DNA of 64,000 bases from Rhizobium sp. SG_E_25_P2. GTDB lineage: Bacteria > Pseudomonadota > Alphaproteobacteria > Rhizobiales > Rhizobiaceae. Shown in pieces: positions 18,322 to 27,395 of the stretch. Location: positions 496,001 through 560,000 of the forward strand of contig NZ_JARXVM010000001.1 of NCBI RefSeq assembly GCF_029892285.1, given 5' to 3'. The position numbers and the translations under genes are program-made. A model generated the notes under the pieces. That model was not told the origin of the DNA, did no database searches, and worked only from the letters and a program-made list of their open reading frames with translations. Within the stretch, counting starts at the first letter, position 1. The number at the start of each line of letters is the position of its first letter.

Positions 18322-19338
18322 ATGACGTTCAGGACGCTACTCCTGGCGACAGCCGCTATGCTGTCCGCCGCAATGCCGCTGTCCGCTTCGGCCGACACAT
18401 CGGGCAAAAAAATCGCGCTTTCCAACAATTACGCCGGCAATTCCTGGCGTCAGGCGATGTTGACGAGCTGGGACAAGGTGACCAAGGAAGCCGTGAAGGC
18501 CGGCGTGGTCGCAGCCGCCGACCCTTTCACCACCGCTGAAAACCAGGCCACAGAACAGGCCGCGCAGATCCAGAACATGATCCTGCAGGGTTACGATGCG
18601 ATCGTGATCAATGCCGCATCCCCCACCGCGCTCAACGGCGCCGTGAAGGAAGCCTGTGACGCCGGCATCACCGTCGTGTCCTTCGACGGTATCGTGACCG
18701 AGCCCTGCGCCTGGCGCATCGCCGTCGACTTCAAGGAAATGGGCCGCAGCCAGGTCGAATATCTCTCCAAGCGCCTGCCGGAAGGCGGCAACCTGCTCGA
18801 AATCCGCGGTCTGGCCGGCGTCTTCGTCGACGACGAGATCTCGGCGGGCATCCATGACGGCGTCAAGCAGTTCCCGCAGTTCAAGATCGTAGGCTCCGTG
18901 CATGGCGATTGGGCGCAGGACGTGGCCCAGCGCGCGGTCGCAGGCATCCTCCCAAGCCTGCCCGACATCGCCGCTGTGGTGACCCAGGGCGGTGACGGCT
19001 ATGGCGCCGCCCAGGCGTTCGACGCCGCCAAGCGCAAGATGCCCACCATCGTGATGGGCAATCGCGAGGACGAGCTGCAGTGGTGGAAGCAACAGAAGGA
19101 CGCCAGCGGCTATGAGACCATGTCGGTCTCTATCGCGCCCGGCGTCTCCACGCTCGCCTTCTGGGTCGCCCAGCAGATCCTCGACGGCAAGGACGTCAAG
19201 AAGGACCTCGTCGTGCCATTCCTGCGCATCGACCAGGACAATCTTGAGCAAAACCTCGCCAACACCCAGAAGGGCGGCGTCGCCAATGTGGAATATTCCC
19301 AGGCCGACGCCCAGAAGGTGATCGAAGCCGCCAAGTAA
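18322..19338 (+). CDS. Sugar ABC transporter, periplasmic binding protein (RbsB family)
   Basis: 338 residues with a signal peptide (about 1-24, hydrophobic then ASA-D). The mature part is a type I periplasmic binding fold: KIALSNNYAGNSWRQAM opens domain 1, QNMILQGYDAIVINAASP near 80 is the RbsB-like hinge region, and VVSFDGIV and GDGYGAAQAFDAA follow. It should bind a sugar or related carbohydrate outside the cytoplasmic membrane and deliver it to the permeases below. ATG at 18322 follows GGAGG by six bases; the tandem ATG at 18319 is too close. A stem-loop after the gene may keep the binding protein in excess. Confidence 0.9.
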   Translation: MTFRTLLLATAAMLSAAMPLSASADTSGKKIALSNNYAGNSWRQAMLTSWDKVTKEAVKAGVVAAADPFTTAENQATEQAAQIQNMILQGYDAIVINAASPTALNGAVKEACDAGITVVSFDGIVTEPCAWRIAVDFKEMGRSQVEYLSKRLPEGGNLLEIRGLAGVFVDDEISAGIHDGVKQFPQFKIVGSVHGDWAQDVAQRAVAGILPSLPDIAAVVTQGGDGYGAAQAFDAAKRKMPTIVMGNREDELQWWKQQKDASGYETMSVSIAPGVSTLAFWVAQQILDGKDVKKDLVVPFLRIDQDNLEQNLANTQKGGVANVEYSQADAQKVIEAAK

Positions 19339-19352
19339 GGCGTCGCTATCTG

Positions 19353-19380
19353 ACGGCTCGGGCCTCCACGCCCGGGCCGT
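19353..19380 (+). terminator. Intra-operon stem-loop after the binding-protein gene
   Basis: ACGGCTCGGGC pairs with GCCCGGGCCGT (11 bp with one G-U) across a 6-nt loop, followed by TTTCC. The position between binding-protein and ATPase genes is typical of partial terminators or mRNA-stabilising hairpins. Confidence 0.55.
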
Positions 19381-19405
19381 TTCCGTCTCTCGTCAATGGA
19401 TCAGT

Positions 19406-20860
19406 ATGATGGCCGAACGTCCCGCCGTGGTCGCCGCCAAAGGCGTCAAGGTTCAATTCGGCGCGGTGCGCGCGCTCGACGGCGTCGATCTCGACATCCG
19501 CCCGGGCGAATGTCTAGGCCTTGTCGGCCATAACGGCGCCGGCAAATCGACGATCGTCAATGTTATCAATGGCGGGCTGAGCCCTCAGCAGGGCGATCTC
19601 GCTTACAATGGCGCGAGCTCTTCAGGCGGCATCGCGGCGGCCCGCGACAATGGCGTGCGCTGCGTCTTCCAGGAACTGTCGCTCTGTCCCAATCTGATGG
19701 TCGCGGAAAACACCCGCGTCATGCATGCCGATCTCGGCGGCTGGAACTGGCGTAGCCGGGCGCTTACACTGGTGCGCGAAAAACTCTCAGACATATTCCC
19801 CGGCAATTCGGTGGATTGCACCGCGGCTGTGGGCGATCTCTCGATCGCCGAGCGGCAAATGGTGGAAATCGCCATCGCCTTCACCAGCGTCTCCAAGCCG
19901 GCCCGTCTGGTCATTCTGGATGAGCCGACCTCCTCGCTCGACGCCGGCCTCGCCGCGCAGCTGATGGCCTATGTGAAGCGCTTCGTCTCCGAAGGCGGCG
20001 CCGTGCTGCTGATCTCGCATATTCTCGGCGAAATCTTCGATGCCTCCAACCGCATCGTGGTGATGAAGGACGGCCGCGTCGTGACCAGCCGTCCGACGCA
20101 TGACTTCACCGTCAACTCTCTCGTCGAGGCGATGGGCAGCGTGGTGCGCGACAATGCCCGCGGCGCTCGCGCGCAGCGCGCCCAGACCGAAACCGTCATT
20201 TCGCTCGCCCCCCGCCACGGCTCGACCATTCCCTTCTCGGCAAGTCGCGGCGAAGTGATTGGCCTTGCCGGCCTCGGCGGCCATGGCCAGACCGACATGC
20301 TGCTGGCGCTCCACAAGGCCTTCAGCAGCGACTGGATGCCGGGCCGCGGTCGCGACATCGCCTTCGTCGCCGGCGACCGGGCGCTGAACGGCACGTTTCC
20401 GCTCTGGAGCATTCTCAAGAATCTGTCGATCGCTTCGCTCGGCGGCCTGTCGAAAGCAAGTTTCGTCGATTCCAGCAGCGAACGATCGGTCGGCGACAGC
20501 TGGAAGAAACGTATCGAAATCCGCACGCCCGATATGGACAACGGCATCCTGTCGCTATCGGGCGGCAACCAGCAGAAAGTGCTGTTCGCCCGGGCTTTGG
20601 CGACGCCGGCCCGCATCGTACTGATGGATGATCCCATGCGCGGCGTCGATGTCGGCACCAAGCAGGAGGTCTATTCCATCCTGCGCAGTGAAGCCGAAGC
20701 CGGCCGCACCTTCATCTGGTATTCGACCGAGATGGATGAAATCTGCCTCTGCGACCGGGTCTATGTGTTCCGCGACGGACGCATCGCCGCCGAACTCACC
20801 GGCGACGAGGTGACCGAGGAACAGGTGCTGACCGCATCATTCGAAGGAGAAGCCGCATGA
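19406..20860 (+). CDS. Sugar ABC transporter ATPase with two nucleotide-binding domains (RbsA/MglA family)
   Basis: 484 residues, a tandem ATPase. Domain 1 has a good Walker A (GHNGAGKST, near residue 47) and Walker B (LVILDEPTSSLD, near 170), but its signature is an altered LSIAERQMVEIA. Domain 2 starts near 265. Its Walker A position reads GLGGHGQTD, lacking the GKS/T, as is usual for the second half of this family, while its signature LSGGNQQKV (near 385) is perfect. It energises the two downstream permeases. It overlaps the next gene by ATGA. Confidence 0.92.
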   Translation: MMAERPAVVAAKGVKVQFGAVRALDGVDLDIRPGECLGLVGHNGAGKSTIVNVINGGLSPQQGDLAYNGASSSGGIAAARDNGVRCVFQELSLCPNLMVAENTRVMHADLGGWNWRSRALTLVREKLSDIFPGNSVDCTAAVGDLSIAERQMVEIAIAFTSVSKPARLVILDEPTSSLDAGLAAQLMAYVKRFVSEGGAVLLISHILGEIFDASNRIVVMKDGRVVTSRPTHDFTVNSLVEAMGSVVRDNARGARAQRAQTETVISLAPRHGSTIPFSASRGEVIGLAGLGGHGQTDMLLALHKAFSSDWMPGRGRDIAFVAGDRALNGTFPLWSILKNLSIASLGGLSKASFVDSSSERSVGDSWKKRIEIRTPDMDNGILSLSGGNQQKVLFARALATPARIVLMDDPMRGVDVGTKQEVYSILRSEAEAGRTFIWYSTEMDEICLCDRVYVFRDGRIAAELTGDEVTEEQVLTASFEGEAA

Positions 20861-21801
20861 TGGGCCTTTCGGCCAACACGATCCGCCAGATCGTGCCGGC
20901 GCTGTCGCTCGCGGCCTTGCTGGCGGCGGTGTTCTATTTGCAGCCCCGCGCCATGAGCTATGTCGGGCTGAACCTGCTGTTCAATCTCGCCGTGCCGATC
21001 GCGCTGGCCACGCTCGCGCAGATGATGGTGATGGCAGTCAACGATCTCGATCTGTCGATCGGCACATTCGTGAGTTTTACAGCCTGCGTGGCGGCGACCT
21101 ATCTGCAGACCTCGCCTATCCTGGGCATCGCCATTCTGCTGGCCGCCATCGCCGTCTACGCCGCGATCGGGGTGATCATTCACCTGCGCGACCTGCCGGC
21201 CATCGTGGTGACGCTCGGCATGAGCTTTGTCTGGGGCGGGCTCGCGGTGCTGATCCTGCCCGCGCCGGGCGGCTCCGCGCCAGACTGGGCCCGCTGGCTG
21301 ATGACGTCGAAGCCGCCGCTGGTTCCCATGGCGATCGTGGCCAGCGTGCTGATCGCGGTCATCGCCCATCTCATCGTGATGAAATCAAGCATCGGCGTGC
21401 TGGTGCGCGGCGTGGGCGGCAATGCCCGCTCGGTGGCGCGTTCGGGCTGGTCGGTGATCGGCATCCGCGCCGGCGCCTATGCGCTCGCCGCTGTGCTCGC
21501 CATCCTCTCCGGCATCGCGCTGGTCGGGCTCACGACCTCCGCCGACGCCAATATCGCGCTGCGCTATACGCTTCTGTCCATAGCGGGCGTCATTCTCGGC
21601 GGCGGCGAGTTCGTCGGCGGCCGCGTCTCGCCCGTCGGCGCGGTGATCGGCGCACTGACGCTGACGCTTGCGGGTTCCTTCCTATCCTTTCTCAGGATCT
21701 CGCCGGATTGGCAGATCGGCGCGCAAGGGGCGATCCTCATCATCGTGCTCGGCCTGCGGCTGCTGCTGAACCGCGCCGAAAAGCGGGAGAAAAGCCAATG
21801 A
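20857..21801 (+). CDS. Sugar ABC transporter permease 1 (RbsC family)
   Basis: 314 residues, eight to ten membrane spans. NDLDLSIGTFVSF near residue 65 is the conserved RbsC/AraH motif (usually GGIDLSVG), and VVTLGMSFVWGGLAVL near 115 and the C-terminal GGGEFVGGRVSPVGAVIGA (near 248) are the transport-coupling loops. It overlaps both neighbours by four bases (ATGA), so it is tightly co-translated. Together with the next gene it forms a heterodimeric channel, whereas classical RbsC is a homodimer. Confidence 0.9.
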   Translation: MMGLSANTIRQIVPALSLAALLAAVFYLQPRAMSYVGLNLLFNLAVPIALATLAQMMVMAVNDLDLSIGTFVSFTACVAATYLQTSPILGIAILLAAIAVYAAIGVIIHLRDLPAIVVTLGMSFVWGGLAVLILPAPGGSAPDWARWLMTSKPPLVPMAIVASVLIAVIAHLIVMKSSIGVLVRGVGGNARSVARSGWSVIGIRAGAYALAAVLAILSGIALVGLTTSADANIALRYTLLSIAGVILGGGEFVGGRVSPVGAVIGALTLTLAGSFLSFLRISPDWQIGAQGAILIIVLGLRLLLNRAEKREKSQ

Positions 21802-22748
21802 GCCAGACCTTGGGACTGTTGCGCCGACCCTGGATCTGGTCTTTCCTGGCCACGATCCTGGTGTTCATCGTCACCGCGCTGTTCACCGGCGGCGCAAGCT
21901 CGCTCGGGCTCGGCCAGGCGGCGCTGACCTTTGCAGCCTTTTCCGTGATCGTCGGGCTCGGCCAGATGTTCGTCATCACGCTGGGTCCGGGCAATACCGA
22001 TCTGTCGGTGCCCGCCACCATGACGCTGGCCGGCACGCTGTCGCTCAAATTTATGAACGGCGTCGAAGGCACGATGCTGATGGGTCTCGGCGTCGCCATT
22101 CTCTGCGGCCTCGCCATCGGTGTGGCCAATTACGCGCTGATCAAGGCCCTGCGCATTCCGCCCATTATCGCCACGCTGTCGATGAGCTTCGTGGTGCAAT
22201 CGACGGCGATCTGGTCGAATCGCGGATTGCGCATCAAGCCGCCGGACAGCCTCGCCGCCTTCACGACCTCCCACATCGGTGGCGTGCCGAATGTGGCGAT
22301 CGTGGCGCTGATCCTGACCATCCTCGGCTGGTTGCTGCTGGAGAAGACCATTTACGGCCGCTGGATCTCGGCGATCGGCCAATCCTCCTTCGCCGCCCGC
22401 ATGGCCGGCATCCCGGTCGATGGCGCGCGCTTCGTCACTTACGTGCTCTGCGCGGTGCTTGCCTCGATCGCCGGTTTCCTGCTCGCGAGCTTTTCGGGCG
22501 GCGCGGCGCTGAACATGGGCGCGGAATATCTGCTGATGTCGATCGCGGTGGTCGTGATCGGCGGCACGGCGGTGGCGGGCGGCAATTCGAATGTGCCGGG
22601 CATATGGGGCGCTTCGCTCTTCATGTTCCTCGTCGTCTCCATGCTCAACACCTATGGGTTCGGCGCCGGCGCGCGCCTGATCCTGACCGGCCTCATCATC
22701 ATCGCGGTCATTCTGGTCGCGAGCGGCGGCGCATTGAAGCGGCGATAG
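21798..22748 (+). CDS. Sugar ABC transporter permease 2 (RbsC family)
   Basis: 316 residues, multiple membrane spans. It is homologous to the preceding permease, with the corresponding motifs GPGNTDLSVPATMTLAG near residue 65 (the DLS of the family motif), IIATLSMSFVVQS near 123 and VVIGGTAVAGGNSNVPGIWGA near 250. The start is fixed by the ATGA overlap at 21798; a longer frame upstream is shadow. Two distinct permeases per system is a known variation in rhizobial carbohydrate ABC importers. Confidence 0.9.
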   Translation: MSQTLGLLRRPWIWSFLATILVFIVTALFTGGASSLGLGQAALTFAAFSVIVGLGQMFVITLGPGNTDLSVPATMTLAGTLSLKFMNGVEGTMLMGLGVAILCGLAIGVANYALIKALRIPPIIATLSMSFVVQSTAIWSNRGLRIKPPDSLAAFTTSHIGGVPNVAIVALILTILGWLLLEKTIYGRWISAIGQSSFAARMAGIPVDGARFVTYVLCAVLASIAGFLLASFSGGAALNMGAEYLLMSIAVVVIGGTAVAGGNSNVPGIWGASLFMFLVVSMLNTYGFGAGARLILTGLIIIAVILVASGGALKRR

Positions 22749-22763
22749 CATCTGGGGGATATT

Positions 22764-23684
22764 ATGGCGTCGGACAAGCCGTCCATCTACGAAATCCATG
22801 ACGACCGGTTCCGCTTCCTGACGGTCGGCATTGCGGAGCTCGACGAACTCTATTCCGGCTGCCGCTGGGCCGAAGGCCCGGTCTGGATCGCCGATCAGAA
22901 CTGCCTGGTGTGGAGCGACATCCCCAACCAGCGCCTGTTGCGCTATGCGCCCGACGGAACCGTCTCAGTGTTTCGCGACAACAGCAATTTCGTCAACGGC
23001 AACACCCGCGACCGACAGGGCCGGCTCGTCTCCTGCGAACATGGCGGCCGCCGCGTCATCCGCACCGAGCCGGATGGGACGATCACCACCATCGCCGACC
23101 TCTACAACGGCAAGCCTCTCAACTCCCCCAATGACGTGGTGGTGAAATCGGACGGCTCCATCTGGTTCACCGATCCCACCTACGGCATCCTGTCGGACTA
23201 TGAAGGCTATCGCGCCGACCCCGAACAGGAGACCCGCAACGTCTATCGCGTCGACGGGACGACGGGCGTGATCAGCGTGGTCGTCGACGACTTCCTGCAG
23301 CCCAACGGGCTGGCCTTCTCGCCCGACGAGACCAGGCTCTATGTCGCCGATTCCGCCATCAGCCATGATCCGACCGCGCCGAGCATCATCAGGGTATTCG
23401 ATGTCGAGGACGGTGCGCGCCTGACCAATGGCCGCGTCTTCTGCCATATCGACAAGGGCCTGCCGGACGGCTTCCGCGTCGATGTCGCCGGCAATGTCTG
23501 GACCAGCGCCGGCGACGGCGTGCATTGCTTCAGCCCTGAAGGCGATCTTCTCGGCAAGATCCTGATCCCGCAGACGGTGGCCAATCTCTGCTTCGGCGGC
23601 CCGCGCCGCAACCGGCTGTTCATCACCGCGACGAAATCGCTCTATGCGGTGTATACGGCGACATCAGGCGCGCAGTATCCGTAG
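22764..23684 (+). CDS. SMP-30/gluconolactonase family lactonase
   Basis: 306 residues, a six-bladed beta-propeller hydrolase. CRWAEGPVWI near residue 29 gives the metal-binding Glu. NSPNDVVVKSDGSIWFTDPTYG near 118 supplies the metal Asn and the catalytic-site residues. FLQPNGLAFSPDETRLYVADS near 178 gives the next Asn and Asp. These are the metal ligands of the family, so activity is likely. The expected reaction is hydrolysis of a sugar 1,4- or 1,5-lactone to the aldonic acid, after a dehydrogenase. It begins 15 bases after the permease gene and is part of that operon. The sugar is not identifiable. Confidence 0.9.
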   Translation: MASDKPSIYEIHDDRFRFLTVGIAELDELYSGCRWAEGPVWIADQNCLVWSDIPNQRLLRYAPDGTVSVFRDNSNFVNGNTRDRQGRLVSCEHGGRRVIRTEPDGTITTIADLYNGKPLNSPNDVVVKSDGSIWFTDPTYGILSDYEGYRADPEQETRNVYRVDGTTGVISVVVDDFLQPNGLAFSPDETRLYVADSAISHDPTAPSIIRVFDVEDGARLTNGRVFCHIDKGLPDGFRVDVAGNVWTSAGDGVHCFSPEGDLLGKILIPQTVANLCFGGPRRNRLFITATKSLYAVYTATSGAQYP

Positions 23685-23735
23685 GCTGGTGAAGCGCGTC
23701 AGCTATTGGCGATGCGCAAAAGCCTCACAGCCTTC

Positions 23736-23813
23736 ATGCTCGGGCCTGTCCCGAGCATCTGCAACGCTTTGATTTTGTTCGATGGTTTAGATCCTCGGCA
23801 CAAGGCCGAGGAT
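23736..23813. repeat. Two-stem intergenic palindromic repeat
   Basis: Two perfect palindromes lie side by side: ATGCTCGGG-CCTGT-CCCGAGCAT (23736-23758) and ATCCTCGGC-ACAAG-GCCGAGGAT (23791-23813). Both share a CTCGG/CCGAG core. Their form and the flanking GATGACGGAGG match dispersed intergenic palindromic elements common in Rhizobiales genomes. It lies between convergent genes and may also act as a transcription end. Confidence 0.65.
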
Positions 23814-23870
23814 GACGGAGGAAAGGGAGTGCGCCGCCTCTTCAAGCGGCGCGAAACCCTGCCTAATCCC

Positions 23871-25403
23871 TCACGTGATCGCCCCCACCTGCCAGGGCAC
23901 GAATTCATTATCGCCGTAGTCATAAATTTCGCTCGACGTCTTCTTGCCCGAGGCGACGGCGATGATGTCTTCGAAGATCCGCAAGCCCGCAGCCTCGATC
24001 GTGTCTTCGCCTGTCACGATCGCCCCGCAATTGATGTCCATGTCTTCCTCCATGTGGTCATACATGTCGGTGTTGGTGGCGATCTTGATGCAGGGGGCGG
24101 GCTTGAAGCCGGAGACGGAGCCGCGGCCGGTGGTGAAACAGATGACATTGCAGCCGCCGGCGACCTGGCCTGTCACGGCGGCGGGGTCGTAGCCGGGCGT
24201 ATCCATGAACACGAAGCCTGATGCGGTGACCGGTTCGGCATATTCATAGACCGCCTTCAACGGCATCGAGCCGCCCTTGGCCACCGCGCCCAATGACTTT
24301 TCGAGAATGGTGGTCAGGCCGCCCTGCTTGTTGCCATAGGACGGATTGTTGTTGAGTTCGTCGCCGTTGCGGGCGGTGTAGTCGCGCCACCAGTCGATGC
24401 GGTCGAGCAGCTTCTTGGCGACATCGGGGGTGACGGCGCGGCGGGTGAGTAGATGTTCGGCGCCATAGATTTCAGGCGTCTCGGCCAGCACGGAGGTCGC
24501 GCCGTGACGGACCAGAAGGTCGGAGGCGACGCCGAGCGCCGGATTGGCGGAGATGCCGGAATAGCCGTCCGAGCCGCCGCATTCCAGCGCCAGTTTCAGG
24601 CCCGACAGCGGCTGTTCGGTGCGCACGGCCTGGTTGACGGTCGGCAGCATCTCCTTGATCATCTCGATCGCCGTTTCGATGGTCTTGCGGGTGCCGCCGG
24701 TCTGCTGGATGGTCATGGTGCGCAGAAGCGCGCCCTCGGCGATCTGGTAATGTTCGAGGATCGGCGCGATCTGGTTGGTTTCGCAGCCCAGGCCGATCAG
24801 CAGCACGCCGCCGAAATTGGGATGCCGCGCATAGCCCTGGATGGTGCGGGTGAGGATGCGGTAGCCTTCCGACTTGGTGTTGATCGCGCAGCCGCCGCCA
24901 TGGGTGAGCGCCACGACGCCATCGACATTGCCGAAGCCGTCGAGCCCGCCCATGCGGTTGAAGTGATCGGCGATGTAGCGCGACACCGTGGCGGAACAGT
25001 TCACCGAGGAGATGACGCCGATATAGTTGCGGGTGCCGACATGGCCGCCGCCGCGATCAAAGCCCATGAAGGTGCGTCGCTCGTCGATAGGCAGCAGATC
25101 CTCCGTCAGCGCGCCCGCGCCCATCTGGTAATCATGCTCCGAGGGAACCATGGCCAGATTGTGCAGGTGGATATGCTCGCCGGGCGCAATATCGGCGGTG
25201 GCGACGCCAATGACCTGGCCAAATTTCAGCACTTCCTGCCCGGCCTTGATCGCCTTCAGCGCCACTTTGTGTCCGCGACCGATGAAGTCCTTCGCCAGTA
25301 GATCCCGATAGCCGGTGGCTTCGCCCTTGCCGATCTTGGCCCGGGCCACGCCGACATCGTCAAGCGGGTTGAGAATGATGATGGGCGCCGATGCCGAAGT
25401 CAT
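23871..25403 (-). CDS. Altronate/galactarate dehydratase family enzyme (UxaA type)
   Basis: 510 residues, full-length UxaA layout. An N-terminal SAF domain (about 1-100, PGEHIHLHNLAMV near 75) is followed by the large dehydratase domain: FMGFDRGGGHVGTRNYIGVISSVNCSATVS near 112-141, THGGGCAI near 167, ALECGGSDGYSGISANPALG near 268, and TPGYDPAAVTGQVAGGCNVICFTTGRGSVSG near 404. Conserved cysteines and histidines suit the iron-dependent sugar-acid dehydratases. It should convert an aldonate or aldarate to the 2-keto-3-deoxy acid, the step after the SMP-30 lactonase. It faces the ABC operon and has GGGAGG before its ATG. The exact substrate is open. Confidence 0.88.
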   Translation of the reverse strand: MTSASAPIIILNPLDDVGVARAKIGKGEATGYRDLLAKDFIGRGHKVALKAIKAGQEVLKFGQVIGVATADIAPGEHIHLHNLAMVPSEHDYQMGAGALTEDLLPIDERRTFMGFDRGGGHVGTRNYIGVISSVNCSATVSRYIADHFNRMGGLDGFGNVDGVVALTHGGGCAINTKSEGYRILTRTIQGYARHPNFGGVLLIGLGCETNQIAPILEHYQIAEGALLRTMTIQQTGGTRKTIETAIEMIKEMLPTVNQAVRTEQPLSGLKLALECGGSDGYSGISANPALGVASDLLVRHGATSVLAETPEIYGAEHLLTRRAVTPDVAKKLLDRIDWWRDYTARNGDELNNNPSYGNKQGGLTTILEKSLGAVAKGGSMPLKAVYEYAEPVTASGFVFMDTPGYDPAAVTGQVAGGCNVICFTTGRGSVSGFKPAPCIKIATNTDMYDHMEEDMDINCGAIVTGEDTIEAAGLRIFEDIIAVASGKKTSSEIYDYGDNEFVPWQVGAIT

Positions 25404-25522
25404 GGCGAAGTCCTCCCTGTTTTTTCTCCATAGAAGACAATTAGGGCCATGCGCGCGCGCGTCAAGGTCGGCCTGTGGCCGCAGACGGTTGTTTTTATTG
25501 TTCTATTCAATACAGAAACTTG

Positions 25523-26425
25523 TCACTCCGGCACGCTCGGCAACACCGCTTCGGTCTTTTTCAGGCGCTGCTCGCGAAAGAAGATGAACAGGCCGGAGGC
25601 GACGATGAGCGCCGCGCCCAGCATCATCGGCAGGGTCGGCGTGTCGCCGAAGACCAGCCAGCCGAACAGGATCGCCCAGAACAGCAGCGTATATTGCAGC
25701 GGCGCGACGGTGGCGGCAGGCGCGATCTTCAGCGAATAGGTCATCAGCATATGGGCGAGCATGGCGACCACGCCGAGCAGCGCCATCCAGAGAAGGTCGA
25801 GCAATGTCGGCGTCACCCAGTCGAACGGAAGGGTCGCAGCGCCGGCGATTGTCGCCCCGGCCATCTGCCAGAACACCAGCACCGTGCCCGACGTGTTGCG
25901 CAGGAAGCGGCCAAGCATCAGCATGACCGAGAAGAACATCGTGCCGACAATGGAGATCACCGCCGGCATGGTGAACATGGCGCTCGACGGATTGAGCGCA
26001 ACCAGCACGCCGGAAAAGCCGATGGCGATGGCCAGCCAGCGCCGCCAGCCGACATGCTCGCCGAGAAACAGCGGCGACAGCGCGGCGATATAGATCGGCG
26101 CCGCCAGCCAATAGGTCATGACATCGGCGAGCGGCAGATAGGAAACGGCGAGATAGAAGGCGAAGACTTCCGCTGTGGCGAGCGATGCCCGGAGTATCTG
26201 CAGGCCGGGTCGCTCGACATTCACGACCTGGCGAAAGCCGCCGCGCCACAGGAACGGCAGGAGCACGAGCACTGCCGCAAAACTGCGCAGAAACAGCAAC
26301 TGGCCGACCGAATAGGTGACGACCAGCCATTTTCCCATCACGTCATTGATGGAGAACATCAGCATGCCCAGGAGCATGGCGGCGACTGCGGTGGCCGTGG
26401 CGGCCTGTGGACGTGGGAGCGACAT
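25523..26425 (-). CDS. DMT-superfamily transporter with two EamA domains
   Basis: 300 residues, ten predicted membrane spans in two EamA repeats (about 10-140 and 150-285). GMLMFSINDVMGKWLV opens repeat 1; YLPLADVMTYWLAAPIYIAALSPLFLGEHVGWRRW (near 95-130) and APAATVAPLQYTLLFWAILFGWLVFGDTPT (near 232-262) are the paired EamA signatures. Members export amino acids, nucleotides or other metabolites; the substrate here is unknown. The start at 26425 fits the hydrophobic N-terminus; the longer upstream frame is not protein-like. Confidence 0.85.
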   Translation of the reverse strand: MSLPRPQAATATAVAAMLLGMLMFSINDVMGKWLVVTYSVGQLLFLRSFAAVLVLLPFLWRGGFRQVVNVERPGLQILRASLATAEVFAFYLAVSYLPLADVMTYWLAAPIYIAALSPLFLGEHVGWRRWLAIAIGFSGVLVALNPSSAMFTMPAVISIVGTMFFSVMLMLGRFLRNTSGTVLVFWQMAGATIAGAATLPFDWVTPTLLDLLWMALLGVVAMLAHMLMTYSLKIAPAATVAPLQYTLLFWAILFGWLVFGDTPTLPMMLGAALIVASGLFIFFREQRLKKTEAVLPSVPE

Positions 26426-26629
26426 GGGAAAACGCCTTTCGGGATCAACTGCTCTTGCTGTCGATCCGTCCAAAAGGCAAGCGGCGGCCGACATAAGCGG
26501 AAAATAAATCAGCGGCCGGGCGACCGACATGGTCTTTCCTTGATTTTCCTGCGCTTTTCTTGTTGACGCAACGGCAGCGCCGCGCTTGTTAACGGGTTGG
26601 AATTTAATCGCGCCCGACCTGAGATCCTG

Positions 26630-27385
26630 ATGACCGACGATCCGCTCTCCACCGCCGAAATCGAGCGCTACCAGCGCCATATCCTGCTGCCGGAGATCGG
26701 CGGCCAGGGACAGCAAAAACTGAAAGCCGCGGCGGTGCTGGTGATCGGCGCGGGCGGGCTGGGATCACCGGTGATCGAATATCTGGCGGGCGCGGGCGTC
26801 GGCACGATCGGTATCGTCGACGACGACCGGGTGTCGCTGTCCAATCTGCAGCGACAGGTGATCCATGGCACCGATAAGGTGGGCGAGAAGAAGACCCGCA
26901 GCGCCGCGGCCCGCGTGCGCGAGATCAATCCGCATGTGGCGGTCAACAGGCACGAGACACGTTTCGACGCCGACAGCGCGCCGGGACTGGTGTTCGGCTA
27001 CGACTTGATGATCGACGGATCCGACAATATCGAGACGCGCTATTGCGCCGCCGACGCCGCCGAACGCGCCGGCGTGCCGCTGGTGTCGGGCGCGGTGGGA
27101 CGCTTCGACGGGTCGGTAACCGTGCTTGCGCCGCATCTCAATGGTCCCGACGGCAAGCCCAATCCGCGCTATGTCGATCTCTTCCCCGAGCGTCCGCCCG
27201 AGGGCATGTTGCCGGCTTGCGCCGAAACCGGCGTGATCGGCGCGCTGACCGGCGTGATCGGCACGCTGATGGCCATGGAGGCAATCAAACTTCTGACCGG
27301 GGCGGGCGAGCCGCTGATCGGACGGCTTCTCCTCTATGACGCGCTGGCGGCGCGCTTCGACACGATCCGCTATAGGCGAAAATAG
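26630..27385 (+). CDS. MoeB/ThiF/HesA-family adenylyltransferase
   Basis: 251 residues, an E1-like ubiquitin-fold activator. It starts with RYQRHILLPEIGGQGQQKL, has the nucleotide loop IGAGGLGSP near residue 40, DDDRVSLSNLQRQVIH with the catalytic Arg near 72, and DGSDNIETRY near 130. The zinc-binding cysteine pairs of classical MoeB are absent: the usual CYRC position reads PRYVDLFPE. The putative catalytic Cys (ACAETGVIG) is kept. It may adenylate MoaD, ThiS or another sulfur carrier. No partner carrier gene is adjacent. Confidence 0.85.
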   Translation: MTDDPLSTAEIERYQRHILLPEIGGQGQQKLKAAAVLVIGAGGLGSPVIEYLAGAGVGTIGIVDDDRVSLSNLQRQVIHGTDKVGEKKTRSAAARVREINPHVAVNRHETRFDADSAPGLVFGYDLMIDGSDNIETRYCAADAAERAGVPLVSGAVGRFDGSVTVLAPHLNGPDGKPNPRYVDLFPERPPEGMLPACAETGVIGALTGVIGTLMAMEAIKLLTGAGEPLIGRLLLYDALAARFDTIRYRRK

Positions 27386-27395
27386 CCGAATGCAA

